Shown here piece by piece: positions 10,740-24,498 of a stretch of DNA of 64,000 bases. This DNA comes from Acanthochlamys bracteata. Taxonomy: Eukaryota; Streptophyta; Magnoliopsida; Pandanales; Velloziaceae. The first letter of the stretch is position 1. Each line of letters opens with the position of its first letter. The position numbers and the translations under genes are program-made. The DNA lies in NCBI GenBank assembly GCA_019914995.1, contig CM034132.1, forward strand, positions 2,730,501 to 2,794,500, read 5' to 3'. The notes under the pieces were generated by a model. It had not been told where the DNA came from. It saw only the letters and a program-made list of their open reading frames with translations, and did no database searches.

Positions 10740-13371
10740 CTAATGTCGAGCTGTGGGGCTTCGTAAGCCACCAAGGTTCTCTATGTAGGAGAACTTCTTC
10801 TGAGTTACAACAATAGGGGGCTTCTTCAAATTGGTTTCTGTACTCGCCACATCCCCTGAGTTGGCAGAATCCTTCTTTTCTTCGGTGTCTATATCTTGTT
10901 CCAACATGTTCCAGCAGATGAAATCCGACAATGTCATTGAAGATGGATGGTCCATGGTGTTTAGCTTTTCTAACTCTTCTTTGGGATCTAATTTTTTTAT
11001 TGGTAACGTTTCCTTCTCGATGTTCTTCTGTTTCTCTCCTTGTGAGGGATCTCGTGCTTGAGAATCTGCGTAGAGCACATCCTCAATTCTTGACATGACT
11101 GTGTGTGCCAAGCTCTCGAGGATCCTTGAATAGCTTTCCAGAACAGCATGCCCTACATCCTGTGAGCAAAATCTTAAACCTATGCAAAAGGATCGATTCG
11201 TGCTTATGATTAAAGGTATGAATTTAAATTTCGTTTTTGGCTTACTCGATTGAACTGAATCTTGCTGATGTCCAATGAAGACTGACAAATACCGGGGAAC
11301 CTTTGTCTGATGAGATGCAGGATTGTTTCTGCTCTTTCTTCAAACTGTTCCCTCTTCTCCATGCTCACAGTCGAAGCCCATGAGGCTTTGCTATCTTTGT
11401 TGTGCATCTTCCTTCTCCAGATAACAACTGAAGCCTCAATCCGGTTCTTGAGGTCAAGGACCTTGTGCTCACTTGACAAGTCTAGTGATCCAAAGAATTG
11501 ATCAGGGTCGAAAAATTCAACCCCAGTTACTCTCTTATAGAGTGAATCTCCAAGGCTTGTTTTGCCATTCTGTTGTAGGAATTGAACATATAACAACGAA
11601 TATCAAGATAAATAAACTTTGGTGAATGAGATAATGATTTAGCATTGTCTAATTGATCAATTTAGGATATGACAGCCTGCGAGTGAGTTCTAACATTCAA
11701 CCGATTACCACTGCAGAATGCAAGATAGCAGTAAGAACTCCGCATTCTATCATACAAATTCATGATTGTTTGAAATGTCCATCGATTCGTATATGAACCG
11801 ATCTTAAACCTGAGAAGAAAGGTCCTTTTTCTAACATGTGACAAATTTGTTGTAGGATATAAGATAACGCTAAAGAATTCATAATCATGATTATTCACGG
11901 ATAGTGTGAAAGATTTTGATTTAAATTCTGATAGAATATATTTATGCAGACATTACCTTCGGAAGAGATTCAATGTAGGCTTCAGGAACTTCCATTTCCA
12001 TAAGAACCTGAGCATTGATGGCCATTGCAGCCTTAAGGATCTGATGCACCAAATCTTTCTGGTAGAGTAGCCAGTTTTTGGACACCTCCGGTAAGCCCCC
12101 ATCAGGAACTCTAACAGTTGGAAGCCACCACTTATCGTCTTTTCGTTTCGCATTGCCCTTCTCAGACTCATCAGCATCCCTTGAAACATACCAGAACTCA
12201 TTGTGGTCTTTAAAGTTATCAAGATAGCCCTATACCACAACAAAAGTTAAGTATAGACAAAAGATTCCAAAATCAAGCAATTTATATGCATTTGAACAGT
12301 TCTTACAATGAGCATCGCATCAAGCTTACGCAAGGCAGGGATGTTCATGTGGAGATCTTTTCGCTGCTGCGTCACCATTATCTGCACAAGCACAACAATC
12401 AGATATGAGCATAATGATATAGCACATAATGCAAAGACAGAACAATCACTAGCAAACACAGATGAAGGAGAAGGAATTGCTTTTCTTATTGGTTTATTTG
12501 ACGGACCTCCATGTTTGATCCATCCTTTCCGACTTGTTGAGAAGGAACAAATTCAACAATATGATCAGTGACAGACAAGAGCCAATCAATTTCTTTCCTC
12601 CACCTTGCTTTCCTTTCAGAAGACATCGGTTCCAGGCGCCATTGTTCGCCAAAAACGGAAGCTGAATCAATTACACAAACAATAACGAGATCAGAATTTG
12701 ATCAATTCCAGCAACCAATCGCGTAGCGTAGAGAGATATATGTACCGGCAAGATTGGTAATGGCATTTGAAAGAGCAAGGGCAGATGAAACCCCTTTGCC
12801 TCCTCCTGACATGTCTTCACCAAGGAGCAACTTTGCAAACCTCTCTTTCATCTGCTCCATATCTGAACAGAAAATCTACTGTTATTAAACTATCACCTAA
12901 ACCTATTCTATCCAAAGAGCTTTCAACCTTTCGCTATCTTGAGAAAAATTGAATAATTTTGAAGGCAACATAAATGGGAATCTATCATGCACAACTAGTC
13001 CTTTGCATTAGCTCACTAGGTAATCAAGTTAAAAACATTTCCATGCCTAGTTCAAAATTTGTGCAGCAAATAAATTCCTCACTGAATCGAACACTTGGTA
13101 TGCAACATTGATAGTCACCTGATGGCAAGCCGTCTCTGCTGAACCGTGACCGAGGACCAGCCTCACGATCAAGTGTTGACCCAATCTGCCCTTCTACGGG
13201 CTGGCTACCCGACCCATAGCTTCTAGTTGCACTCTCATCGGCCGGCAATGACCCACCGGACCCTTCCATGATCATGCTGCGGGCTTGGCGGCCGCCCGCC
13301 AGATTTTCAACCATAGAATTCCCTTGCAGTATTTTATCTAGACTCTGTTCTCTGCTCAAGAACCTTACCAT
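10740..13371 (-). CDS. Rop guanine nucleotide exchange factor (PRONE domain)
   Basis: RopGEFs activate plant Rho (ROP) GTPases at the plasma membrane by GDP release, usually downstream of receptor kinases in polarised growth. Seven exons (13119-13371, 12746-12862, 12507-12661, 12307-12381, 11957-12229, 11246-11569, 10740-11159) keep frame throughout and give 538 residues. The plant-only PRONE domain starts near residue 85 with [20 protein letters not shown] and includes [77 protein letters not shown] and [20 protein letters not shown]. The variable N-terminus ([16 protein letters not shown]) and C-terminus ([17 protein letters not shown]...) are outside it. The start is the first in-frame ATG after an upstream in-frame stop. 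I cannot assign it to a numbered RopGEF. It converges on PsaH with about 435 bases between the stops. Confidence 0.93.
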
Positions 13372-14843
13372 AACACGGCCTATCGCAACAAATTTTGCTC
13401 GAAGGTTACCTATGGCAACCTGCTAACTTGCCTGAACGGCACAGCAAGATAGCGTGGTTCAAAAATGGCGGCCGCCGGTAGGTTTTGAACTTAAAGAATG
13501 AAATCACAAACCAAGGAATAAATCAATAAAAAGTGATAAAAACCTATACCAAAATTCAATCTTGGTGTCTCTAGAGAAGATTCTTGCACAAATGCCCAAC
13601 CCCTGTAAAGGTGAAATCTTTAAACTCTTTTAACAAGAGTTGAAGATGCAAATAAGAGAGAAGACAAGAAGAACCTAGGGGAAAGAGGAAGGTGTAGGGA
13701 TTGAATGAAGAAGCAGATAAAAATAGTAAAAACTTTATTTGTAGGAATTGAAGGAATGATGATTATAGGGGTTTGGTGGAGGCTTTATTTAGGGGGTTTG
13801 TAATTTGTGGAGTTGGGAGAAAACTTAATTTTTGTGGGGTGGAGAATTGGAGAAGAAAGTGGTTGGTTTTTTTGGTTGTTGCTAAAGAAAGAAGTGTTCG
13901 GTTTTTCTGGTTTGTTTATTATTCTAAAGGCGGGAGTTTGTTTTTGAAGGTTTGAGCCCGGGAAATTAGCTAGGCTCGTCTCTTCCATCTCTCTCTCTCT
14001 TTGATTCTTTTCTATTTTATTAATAGTAACCATTTTTCTTTCTTTCCTTTCTCTTTAGAAAAGAAGGACTCAATTGTAAGATAAAGTTAAGACATTTAAA
14101 TATGTTTATTAAAAAAAGTAGAAGCTTCTGTGCTGTTATATTATAGCAATATCAAGACAAGAAATTTTGATTTCTTCGGGAAGTAGTAAAAAGAATTTTG
14201 TTAATGAAGCAAAAACCAATACTAAGATATCATTGAATGAAGCAAACACAAGATCTAAGGAAATCAAACCCACTATCAAAATTTCTTTCTGTACAGAAAA
14301 CTCCTGTTATGAAGAAATATGGCTTGTTTTTATTCCACACACCTCATGGTCATGAAAAGCATGATAAGAAATCTTGTAGTACAAACTCCAGAATTGGCCG
14401 TAAAAAAGAAAAGAAAAATAATTTGTTGGATGATAGACTGGGACACTGGCACATTCAGAATAGCTAAAAATATAGAGCTTTCTAAAAAACAAATTTAATT
14501 TTTAAAAACTTTTGGTATAGATTTTTTTAAATTAACGTATAATATTCTATAATATATAAAATATGACCTCTATTTAACTCAAAAGTGGTAGAAGTTTGAA
14601 TCAGAAAAAGGTAATAGCATATCAACAACAGATCACATTATCACTACATAATTACATACTTTTGATTCGATGGCTACATACAAGTAGAGACCCTCTTAGC
14701 TGTTTTTGGAAATGTGAAAGAAAATAACGGTACAAAAATTTTTAAATAATCAATGGAACCTATAGCACAAGCGTTCACATAATACTCCCTAAGTAAGAAT
14801 AGAATTCTGGAAGTATGTCTGAAGTTCGTTGCTCAATGATTTA
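13372..14843. other. RopGEF upstream region and MYB3R downstream region
   Basis: About 1.5 kb between two minus-strand genes. The gene-strand side around 13,780-14,010 is strongly purine/pyrimidine biased with CT runs, as in plant 5' leaders. Open frames here are low-complexity and match nothing I recognise. The rest is AT-rich. Confidence 0.5.
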
Positions 14844-17800
14844 CTACCGGCAGACTTTCATGAGATACGAGGATGGGCTTGAGATGCTTGCTGCGATTGC
14901 TCCTGTTTTCCTTTTTTCTGCCTTTCCTGGTGTTGCACAGTCACTGAAATCAAGAACCCGGCCCTCTGTCTGTAGAAATCAAGCCATGTTATTTTTGAAG
15001 GTCAGAACCAAAGTTTTATACAATTCCAGAACATCTAGAGGTGACAGTTGATGGAAAACATGTGTAGATAAGAATGATAAACTCAGATGGAGCAAAATCT
15101 TAGTATACAGTAACAAAACTTCCTTTTGATCTGCTAACCATGAGATAAACTTCACTAACATTATGATTAAAAAATGAAAGACAAATACTATAAATTCTTT
15201 CTGTATCTTTGAAGAGAAGATCATAAGCTTGTAGTTTGACAGAAGAGTATATCACTAATTTCAAAGAGCAGTGTGCCAGTCAAGGCGCATAACATTTTGT
15301 CAAAAGCACTATAACTTACAAATGAATTGCTAACTATTAACAACTACCTGAAATAATTAGTCGTATGGATAAACAATAGAGAATTTCAGATGTAAGAAAG
15401 GTACCATGATATTTGGAGGCCTAGGAATAAGATTGACAGGTTCTTTCCCTGATGACCCACTTGATTCTTTTACAGGTTTCTGGGATCCTGAAGGTGTATT
15501 ACCAAATAATGTTTTACGATTCTCACTTGCCAGCACCTCATGGGCCTCTGCAAGCGCTTCAGCAGTGTGCTCGTTTAAGTGCCCCATTGATCCAATTACA
15601 TCATAGGCTCTGTCTACAGGGCTCATAAAGTATCCAATGTCCTGAATACATGGCATGTGAAAACAGAAGTAAATAATGCAATGATACGCAAAACATAGTT
15701 ACTTTTTCATTGCAGGTGTCTAGATATATGCAAGTGTACGAGAAAGTTTCAAGCATCACAAGGCTCAAGATCAGTATCAAGACTCAACAAAGTGAGATAT
15801 CATTCAAGTGGATTCACTAATTCTTGTGTTAGTGTACTATTACTGACACCTTTGTCCAACAAGAAAATAACAAAGGGGTTTCGATCCACATACTTGGCTC
15901 TCACTAAAAGACGATGATAATATAAAAGTTTCCTATAAGCAACATCTTATGCATTAGCCAAACATCCAATATAGGACTGCCAAGAACTTGAATTACCTCG
16001 AAACTCATGTCCAGATCAAATCTTGGTACTGGAACAAGAACATTCATAAACCATGGCGATTTCCATGCTGAAGGAGACTCTATCCCTCTTTTAATGCAAG
16101 GTGTACTCCCAAAACTGTCATTAACAGGAAGAACAACTTCAATAAGACCGCAACATAAAACTGAAGGTTACTTCATTACTAATATTAGAGCTACACAGGA
16201 TTCCATGAATAATCACTGCCAAGCTGATTGTTAATATAAGTATGATTAAAAGACATTTTAGGATAAAAAAGTAAATAAAGATATAGATAGTTTTCCAAAC
16301 TGTGGTCCTCAGGCACCTAAGAGACGTGGGATAAATTTTGCGCTGGAAGTGCTAGCGTTATTCTCTCCTTTTCCTTTATGAACTACAACAAAGGAGCAAG
16401 GAGTACATAGGAACCTAGGGTGTCATGGTGAACTCGAGCACATTCAGGATTGCCAATGATTGATTCCTCTAGGAACCTCCCTCTCAGGAGAATCAAAATA
16501 CATATAAAATCCATAACGCCTATAAAAACCACTAGAAAAGAAATTTAAGTTAAAAGTTACTTCCTGGCATCAGAGATGCACTTTGCAATCCTATACGACA
16601 CAATGACTCAGCACAGTAATAGGGATTCATTTATACTTTGTGAAATAATATGACTTACATGCTTAGGTTTTCAATGTCGCTGTCCATGAAAGAGTTACAT
16701 TTCTCAGTAGGAGGTTCGGAAGGATCGACTGCTACATCAACTTGCCCCGAAGCAGCTGGTTTAGGGCTCTTTCCCTGTTTACATTCAAATTTTGCATTTG
16801 AGTAAGAAAGGCTTTCCTTGGCCTCCACTTTTATGCTCTTCTCATCCTTAGTAGCCTCAGCATCACTCTCTGCAGGTGAACTAGTCTGCTGACCAACTTG
16901 ATCAGATGGACACAAAATCTGATTGTTGATATCATGTTCAACAAGGACCCCTGCTGGCTGCTATATACAAAAAGGGAACCATACTGATTAACCTTATCCA
17001 CAATCACAAAAACCTAGATGAAAAGAAAAGAAAAAGATAGATACTAACAGCTTACAATTTGCTAATGGAATCATGATTGTACATCACAAGTATAGAACCT
17101 ACCTTCCTTTTCTCAGCATCATATTTATTCTCTTTGCATTGACCTGAAGCACATCCATCTATATTAAAAGCTTTGCTTCCTTTGCTACTTACAGAATTCC
17201 CTGGGAGACATATATGACTTTGTGCTTCAGAAAGAAGACCCATATTTTCTTTATCTTCTACAATAGTTTGAGTATCCTTCTGGCATCCTGCAGGAGAAAA
17301 TTGACTATCATCTCTAGAAAAGGAAGGCATCATGTAGCCCCCAGCTTCGTCCAATGAAGAGGATTTAGAAAATAAGATGTTCTCTGAATTAGTACCAGTT
17401 CTCTTTTCACTCCTCTTCTCCTGCAATGGAGACAATATATTTCGCTGCCTTTTCTTCAAGATAGACGGTGTGCATGAGAGACTTTTTGCCGCATTTCTAA
17501 GAAATGTATCTGGACTGCCACCACAGCCAGAAGGTGAATCCCATAGGTTGTATGGGCTTGAGCAGTTCTTTGAAGACATCATTAGCTGCCGAATTCCAAG
17601 GGGACTGTATGCCTGCTGGAGATCACCAGAAGATATAAGATCACAGCTCAAAAAAGGGATGTCAAGACTAGGAAAACAAGGTTCATAGAATAGAGCTTTT
17701 GGGCCTTGCTTTTCTCTATCCTGCTCAGTTTTATTCTCATCTGAACGGGTATAATTTTGACTTTTGCTTACTACATCACAGTTCAGCATCTCATCCAAAA

Positions 17801-20800
17801 CGCTCAGGCATTTGTTTTCATAAACTTGGTCCACATGCAGCTGATCTCTAAACAGAGAACCTCTAGGAGGAGATACAATAGACCAACTGGAATGAGCAAA
17901 ACTGTCATAGGGGCATGCCATCATATCTGTATCTTGAGATCTGAAGGAAGCACCCACAGCGCCATCATCGTCACTTGAGCAAATGGCCTTTTGATTACTT
18001 GCACATAACAAAGATGGAGGAACTGCAGTCACTAAGTTCTGAGAATACGGCATTCCTAGCTTACCAGAAGAGCTCACTGGGAACAGTGGATAAGAAGATG
18101 GAGCAAGAGTACTGCCATTCATACAGCTAATTATGCCAGATGGACAGGTAACAGAACCTGTGCAACCAGCATGATTCGATATATTTGAGGAAGAAGTTAG
18201 TCCATTTGAAAGCAAAAACTTTGTCATTTCTGACTCTGCCAACTCATCAGAGTGCCCCTTGGCTTCACAATTTAGAATGTTTGTTGGATTGTCAGAGGGC
18301 ACCTCAATGTTTAGCTTTAAAGAGCGAGGATGTAGCATCTTTTTCTTCACACAGTTACCATGGTCTTGACAAATACCAACTTCAGATGTGCTCCTTTGCT
18401 CCAGGGATGCACGTGTAACTTTTACCAAAGAACTATTGGAGCGTTCTTGAGGATGTGTGGCATCTGGGGGTCTGATATCTTTTGACGAGTTTTGGATTGT
18501 GGAATTTCCATCAACGGCATGGCATTGAATGCCAGAGGCAGCATTGGGACCCTTAGCAGTAAAATAAGCAATCTGCATGTCAGAATCTTGAATGTCAATG
18601 GTATCTTCTCCCAGACTTAACCCTTCATAAGCTGAAACAGTATTGGCTACTTCATCATCATATTGCACACCATCAGTCAATACCAATCCCTGCTCATGTT
18701 CTGATGTTTCGATATCCCCTTCTTCTTTCAAGCAAGTTTCTTGTGAGCTTTTTTGACTCACCATTGACTGTGCAACAAAACTAGAATTCTCTGCAGGAGG
18801 CTGTTCATGGAGCTGCACAAGTAAACCAGATGCCAGGTATGAGTCCAATTTCTTTTTCACAGAGCTGTGCCAATGGTTTTTTATTGCATTGTCTGTCCTG
18901 AAAACAAAGAAATAGCATTGACCTTTTGGTTTTCAGAATTTGCTATAGGTGAACATAAAGAATGCTTGCTGGACAATTACTACGAGCAGTTCTACTCAAT
19001 GAACCACTTCTAGAAGTTTTAATAAATATTTTTCCAAGTACATTAAACATAAATGTGACACAAGTACATCCCCACTTAATATAAGGATTGCAGAAAAGAA
19101 ACAGAGAAAGTAAATGCACTGCAACTAAACAACATGTTTTCACAGATACAGGAGATATAAGAAAGTGCCACTATGCATTCAAGCTGTTATGACAAAAAGA
19201 AATCCGTATACGAAACTCATATAAGAAGGAACTGAGAAGGCATGCCATCTACGATGGAGTGAAGAATCATCACCTATATCATTCTATGCTCAGTGAACAG
19301 GCTAGCTTATTCAATAAGGAACAATCTGTTCTTTCCTACCTGCCAGGTAAAATTTTTGTTAATTCTGCCCACTTGTTCCCGTATATTTGATGAGCGCGAA
19401 TCAATTGAATCTCCTCATCTTGAGTCCAGGGATCCTTGTTTATGGCTGGATTGAGATGATTATGCCACCTATATAACCAACCATTCACATCAACTAACTC
19501 CATACACATCATTAGATGCAAATTTCACATTATCAACACAAACGAAAGCTTTTCTTGGAAGCGACACTTAGGATAACCTATTTAAGATAATCATTCTTAT
19601 TCACAATATTATCTTGCTAATAGAACTAGTTAAAGAGTTAAAACTTCCTAAGAATATAGCTTTTCAATGTTTAACATAAGCGATTTTAGAAGCTACTTTA
19701 AGAGCATAGTGATCATTCACAGTATTCTATCCTGTTCGTGCGTAACAACATATATATAAAAAGGAACATAACGGACCATTGCTGCAAGATACAGAGATGA
19801 GTCACGATAAAATTATTCTCCTATGTATTAAACTAAATTGCAAGGTGAATTTTACTAAAATTATTCTCCTATGTACATATTAGTGTCCACCTCTAATTTC
19901 TTGGAACCTATGCATTTAAAAATTGCATTACTTGCTTGGATTACTAAACTCATCTAACCAAGTGCATGCTATCTTTTATTAAAAGTGAAAGTAGAAGACC
20001 TTACATCTATAGATGCAGTAATCACATACCTTTCCCTACATTGTTTTCCGATGCGTCCAGGTAAAGCTTGTGCTATCATGGACCACTTATTTGGACCATA
20101 CTTGTTAACCATTTCAATAATCTTATCATCTTCCTGTTGGAATGCAGCAAATGAGATTCCTCCATATGAAGTATAACAAATTAACAAGATATGTACTCAA
20201 AATATATAAAAGCACATATTTGCTGCTAATCACCTCTTTTGACCATGGACCTTTCACAAGCTCAGGGTTTAAAACCTTCTGCCACCTATGCAAGCACTGA
20301 ACATCTGTTCGGTCCGGGAAGCATTCAGCTAAAGTGCAACATAAAGAAACAATTCGGATTAGTGACCATTAGACATGGTTTTCAAATGATGACATAAGTT
20401 GAAAGTGTCTTGTCAAAAAAATAGACAGACTTTAATGATATTGCACATAGGAAGAATCTTTGTAACTTAATTACCAGGAGTGAGAAGACTGTATAGTTTC
20501 TAATTGCTGAATAAACAAGTAGCTTTGAGTAAAGAGCAGATTTCAACAAAAATACCTATTTTCTTCCAGCTTTTTCCTTTATATTGTGCAACTGCTCTGC
20601 ATAAAATGGCATCCTTCATGTGCAAAAAGAAGATACTTTATCAACCAACAATTATTGAACATCTTTCATACAAAAACAAAGCCACATGACATCCTTCAAA
20701 CTATCAATGAAGCGTTGAAAATTGATAGTTCTCAATACTGCTTCTAGGGTAGAAACAAGCATTAGCCTTGAAAGATGAAATTGACAAAGTACTTTTTCTT

Positions 20801-22071
20801 AACTCACGAAACTAATGTATACATGATCTCATAGTACTAGCACATTGCTTAAGGTATATATATGTGGGAAGAGATAGGGGCACTCCAATCCTTATGCACA
20901 CTCCAATGCACTCCACGGCCGTGAAGACCTTTAAATCCAATCTCTACCGTTAGATATGAAGAATTACGAGTCGTTACAATGCTGACAAAATTTCATCTCG
21001 ATCGGATTATGAATATACCTTCATCCGTTCACTTGATAATGATGACACAAATAGTAAAAGTTAACAAAAAATATATATATATATATATCTCCTTTTTTAG
21101 TCATCTTGATTAAGTGACCGGATAAAGGTCTATTCGTAATCCGATCAGAATGAAATTTTGTCAGTATGTTAAAAGCTCGTAGTTCTTCATATCCAACGGT
21201 AGAGATTGGATTTGGAGGTCTACACGGCCACAAACGGTCATGGAGTGCGCTGGAGTGTGCATAAGAATTGGAGTGCCCATATCCCTTATATATATATATA
21301 ATATGGGGAACCTAATGATCTTAGAATTTAATTTGGATTTCTTATTGACGCCAAAATAGTAATACATGGTTACTTATATCCAAAAACAAGTTTGGAAAAG
21401 AAAAACCCTGATATTCAATGCATAAGGAGGACAGCCGACAATGAAGGGTAGAAAAGAAACTGAGAGACTATGAAGAAATAAGAAGGCTTTCTAATATAGG
21501 TTGTTCAAAACTACAGGTTATACAGCCGAGAAAGGAAATTGCTAAGCACTTGGGTGGATTTATTCACTCACATTCTTGCAAATGAGCAATTACAACAAGA
21601 AAAACAGCTGAATTTCTCACTTCCGTAAAAGCCATTTCATGAACTTAAAGTTATACAAAAGAAACGTTAACATTCCCAGAAGATGTTGTCAGAATAACAA
21701 TGTTAACTAAGATTACCTCTTCCGGTGTCCATTGCCCTTTAGTTGAGCGGCGTGTTGGACCACTTGTCCTCCTGAAAGCAAACACATCGAACCAATCTCA
21801 GTATTTCCAAAATTCCATAAAACTGTAAGACCACTGACGCATTCAAAAGCAATTATTGAGCTAGAACAATGTCCTAGAAAACTACAGCCTTATAAGCTGT
21901 AGAAAAGATGAAAAGGAAACTTTGATGGAAAGAAAGAACGTCAAAAATCGGTGTCCCTTACCCATTAAGGGGACGCCGTCTCACGAACTCTTCACTGCTC
22001 CCATCCTTGGAGCTTGATGATGAGGCGGTTGGGACACCAACCGCCACACCTTTTCCTTTATCAGCAGCCAT
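14844..22071 (-). CDS. MYB3R: Three-repeat MYB transcription factor, MYB3R1/MYB3R4 type
   Basis: MYB3R proteins bind mitosis-specific activator elements and control G2/M genes such as B-type cyclins. Eleven exons (21962-22071, 21717-21771, 20556-20613, 20234-20328, 20030-20133, 19340-19468, 17103-18897, 16659-16960, 15997-16114, 15405-15641, 14844-14969) join without a frame break into 1042 residues. Repeat R1 runs from KGQWTPEED to WKKIAECFPDRTDVQCLHRW, R2 from KGPWSKEEDDKIIEMV to WSMIAQALPGRIGKQCRERW, and R3 from KDPWTQDEEIQLIRAH to [20 protein letters not shown]; all repeat tryptophans are present. The long exon 7 encodes a Ser-rich regulatory region. A late motif ESPSAWKSPWF and the C-terminal CATPGKAEKRK block are typical of the long MYB3R1/4 (activator or dual) class. 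The length suits MYB3R4-like members. A foldback transposon sits in intron 2. Confidence 0.95.
20871..21286. repeat. Foldback miniature element inside MYB3R intron 2
   Basis: Two arms of about 190 bases are inverted copies of each other around a (TA)n centre at about 21,069-21,088. The left arm begins GGGCACTCCAATCCTTATGC; the reverse complement of the right end reads GGGCACTCCAATTCTTATGC. The match continues through CCAATCTCTACCGTT and CTGACAAAATTTCAT. A more decayed relative lies at 59.96-60.29 kb. Flanks are TA-rich, so I could not fix a target-site duplication. Confidence 0.8.
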
Positions 22072-22771
22072 ATTATGTCTACAACTGTTCAAATCTCTCC
22101 CTTCCCTCTCTCTCTTCTCCAGAACATCATACTAAACACTCGTATAGAATCACACTCTGACAAATCAATCTGACAAACAAACAAATTTTTTACTGATTCA
22201 ATTGGGAAACCTTCCGCTCACATAAATCAATCTCAAAAACAAACAAATCAAACCAAAATCAGAGAAATTAGAGGTCCTCCCAATTCAAATTCAAATTTCG
22301 ATTTGATTTCCTTTGGAAATATTAGCACAAATTCTCAGACTAGTAACATAATAGAAAAGTATATTTTGCGATCACAAAACCCTAGTTTACGAAAAAGATT
22401 AACGCTAAATCAGATCAGACGAGAAGGAGCGGATTCAAAATTTGAGGAACTGGATAGAAATTGATTGAGATCTAAAATGATTCCAATTTCAATCTTGAGC
22501 ACTCTCGAGATTCGAAAGATCGAGATCTTCCCATCTCTCGCGATCTACTTAAATTGAAATCGGAAGATTTGAAAAGAGTAGTGAATGAGACTGAGAGGTA
22601 GCTCCGTTACTTAAAAAACGACAGAAGAAGAAGAAGAAGACTTTACTGTTCTTCTATTTTGAAAAGACGAGAGAAACAACGAGATCAAACCGTTGATTCT
22701 GGAAAGAGAAGATGATTTGAATCAGGACCATCCGTTACAAATGGATTTGTACCGCTTGCTTGTTTTTGAAC

Positions 22772-22782
22772 TCCAACGGCCA
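22772..22782 (+). promoter_or_regulatory. Mitosis-specific activator (MSA) element upstream of MYB3R
   Basis: TCCAACGGCCA fits the published MSA consensus YCYAACGGYYA at every position. It lies about 700 bases before the ATG and roughly 150 bases upstream of the likely transcript start. Two further AACGG cores on the other strand (22690-22694 and 22732-22736) lie within 100 bases. MYB3R proteins themselves bind MSA elements, so this suggests G2/M-phase expression and possible self-regulation. Confidence 0.6.
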
Positions 22783-23397
22783 ATCATTTGACCAAATTGG
22801 ACACTTTTGAAGCTTAATTGGGCTTAGAAAAACAAGGCCTCTAAATGCCCGGCCCAACTACTGAAACAAACAAATCTTTAGTATAAAAGTTTGAAACTTT
22901 ATACAGGCAATTAGCAATTTACGAAAGCCGTTTCACAAAATATCAAGTGGCTTTTAGGATTAATTTTAAAATAAAGCTTTTTTAAAGTGAAAAATATTTT
23001 TATTTTTTTATATAAAAAAATAAAATAAGCAAAAAAATCTCACTGCCTAAAATTTTTATTATATTTTTAAATTCTTTAAATACACATACAGAGACTCTTG
23101 CCCTGCAACTTCAGCTTATAAATGTTTAACTACTTGCATCGAATCTTTTGCTTTGCTTCTTTTTCTTTCTTTGCTATATCTGCATGGAATGTAACTAGTA
23201 GGTACTTTGATTCATTCTTCCAAATTTAAAAATTTTTTTTTTAATCAAATAGCATTCATTCATTGATTCTCCCTGGCGTCTAGAACAAATTCAAAAAAAT
23301 GAAAATGGTTCCTTATTCATTCTGTTATAATTAATAAGGAACCAAAACATAAACAGTGGTCTCCCAGATCTCAGAGTACTACTGTTATGGCTGTACG

Positions 23398-23663
23398 TAG
23401 GGTGCGTTTTGGCTTAGTTTATGAAAACCTACTTATCAATTTTTTTTTATTTTATATTTTTTAATATATATTTTATAAGTATATAAAAAATTTATTTAAA
23501 AATTTAGAAAATATAAAATAATTCTACGGAGTGAGATCTTTTTATTACATATTTTTATTATTTTTTTAAAAGTAAAATAAATAAAGCTCATTTTTCAAAA
23601 AAAAAAAATATTTTCTATTTTAGAAAAGCTCTATTTCATAAGCACTCCCAAACGCACCTAAAA
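23398..23663. repeat. Miniature inverted-repeat element, copy A
   Basis: The left end is TAGGGTGCGTTTTGGCTTAG; the right end read on the other strand is TAGGTGCGTTTGGGAGTGC. The interior is almost pure A/T with the marker ACGGAGTGAGATCTTTTTATT. Copy B, about 335 bases downstream, shares the same marker and layout at high similarity. No coding capacity. Confidence 0.65.
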
Positions 23664-23996
23664 GGAAATTGTGGACCATTCACATTCTCTCTTCCAGTGT
23701 TATTGGGTTTTACAAGATGGACATGTTCATGTGTTGTAGCATGTGATGATGGTGAGTAATGGCTGCTTTCTTCTTCCATTCCATGATTCCACCATCTTTC
23801 TTTCTGAAACATTTAAGTAACGCTGATTGCATTCATTTCATTTCGTTCTGTTTTTGTATACATATCACCGTTCACAATGTCATGGACATAACAAGCACCG
23901 GATCAGGCAAAGGCAGGGACTGACACTAGTGAGCTCTTTTGGATCGCAACATTTAAACCCATTTTTAATAAAATATAACGCCAACGCCTATCTAGT

Positions 23997-24260
23997 AAGG
24001 GGGTGTTTGGCTTTGCTTTCCTCCAACCCAACTTTTCAATTCTCCATTTCACGTTTTTCAATATATATTTTATAAATATATAAAAAATTTATTTAAAAAT
24101 TTAGAAAGTGTAGAAAAATTTTACGGAGTGAGATCTTTTTATTGCATATTTTTATTATTTTTTTAGAAGTAAAAAAAATATAGCTCATTTTTCAAAAAGG
24201 ATAAAAATATCCTTCATTTCACAAAAGTTCTATTTCATAAGCAATCCCAAACGCCCCTAA
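23997..24260. repeat. Miniature inverted-repeat element, copy B
   Basis: Same family and orientation as the copy at 23.4 kb: left end GGGGGTGTTTGGCTTTGC, right end (other strand) TAGGGGCGTTTGGGATTGC, marker ACGGAGTGAGATCTTTTTATT. Ends resemble hAT-type miniature elements, but I found no target duplication. Confidence 0.65.
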
Positions 24261-24498
24261 TTATTTTCACTGAACATTGAACAAACAAACAAACGAAGGA
24301 TTATATATATCTCTAAAATTTGTTTTGTTTGTTTGTTTTGAAGGTACAAGAATCATTCAATTGAACGTTCTTCTATTATTGAATTTGACTTGCTGCATTA
24401 ATTGAACCAAAAATTAAGGCAATAGTTGCCATCATGTGTTTGCTGCAAAAAATATATATATGATTAGGATGGGTGCACACCCGCACACTCGTTATGAA

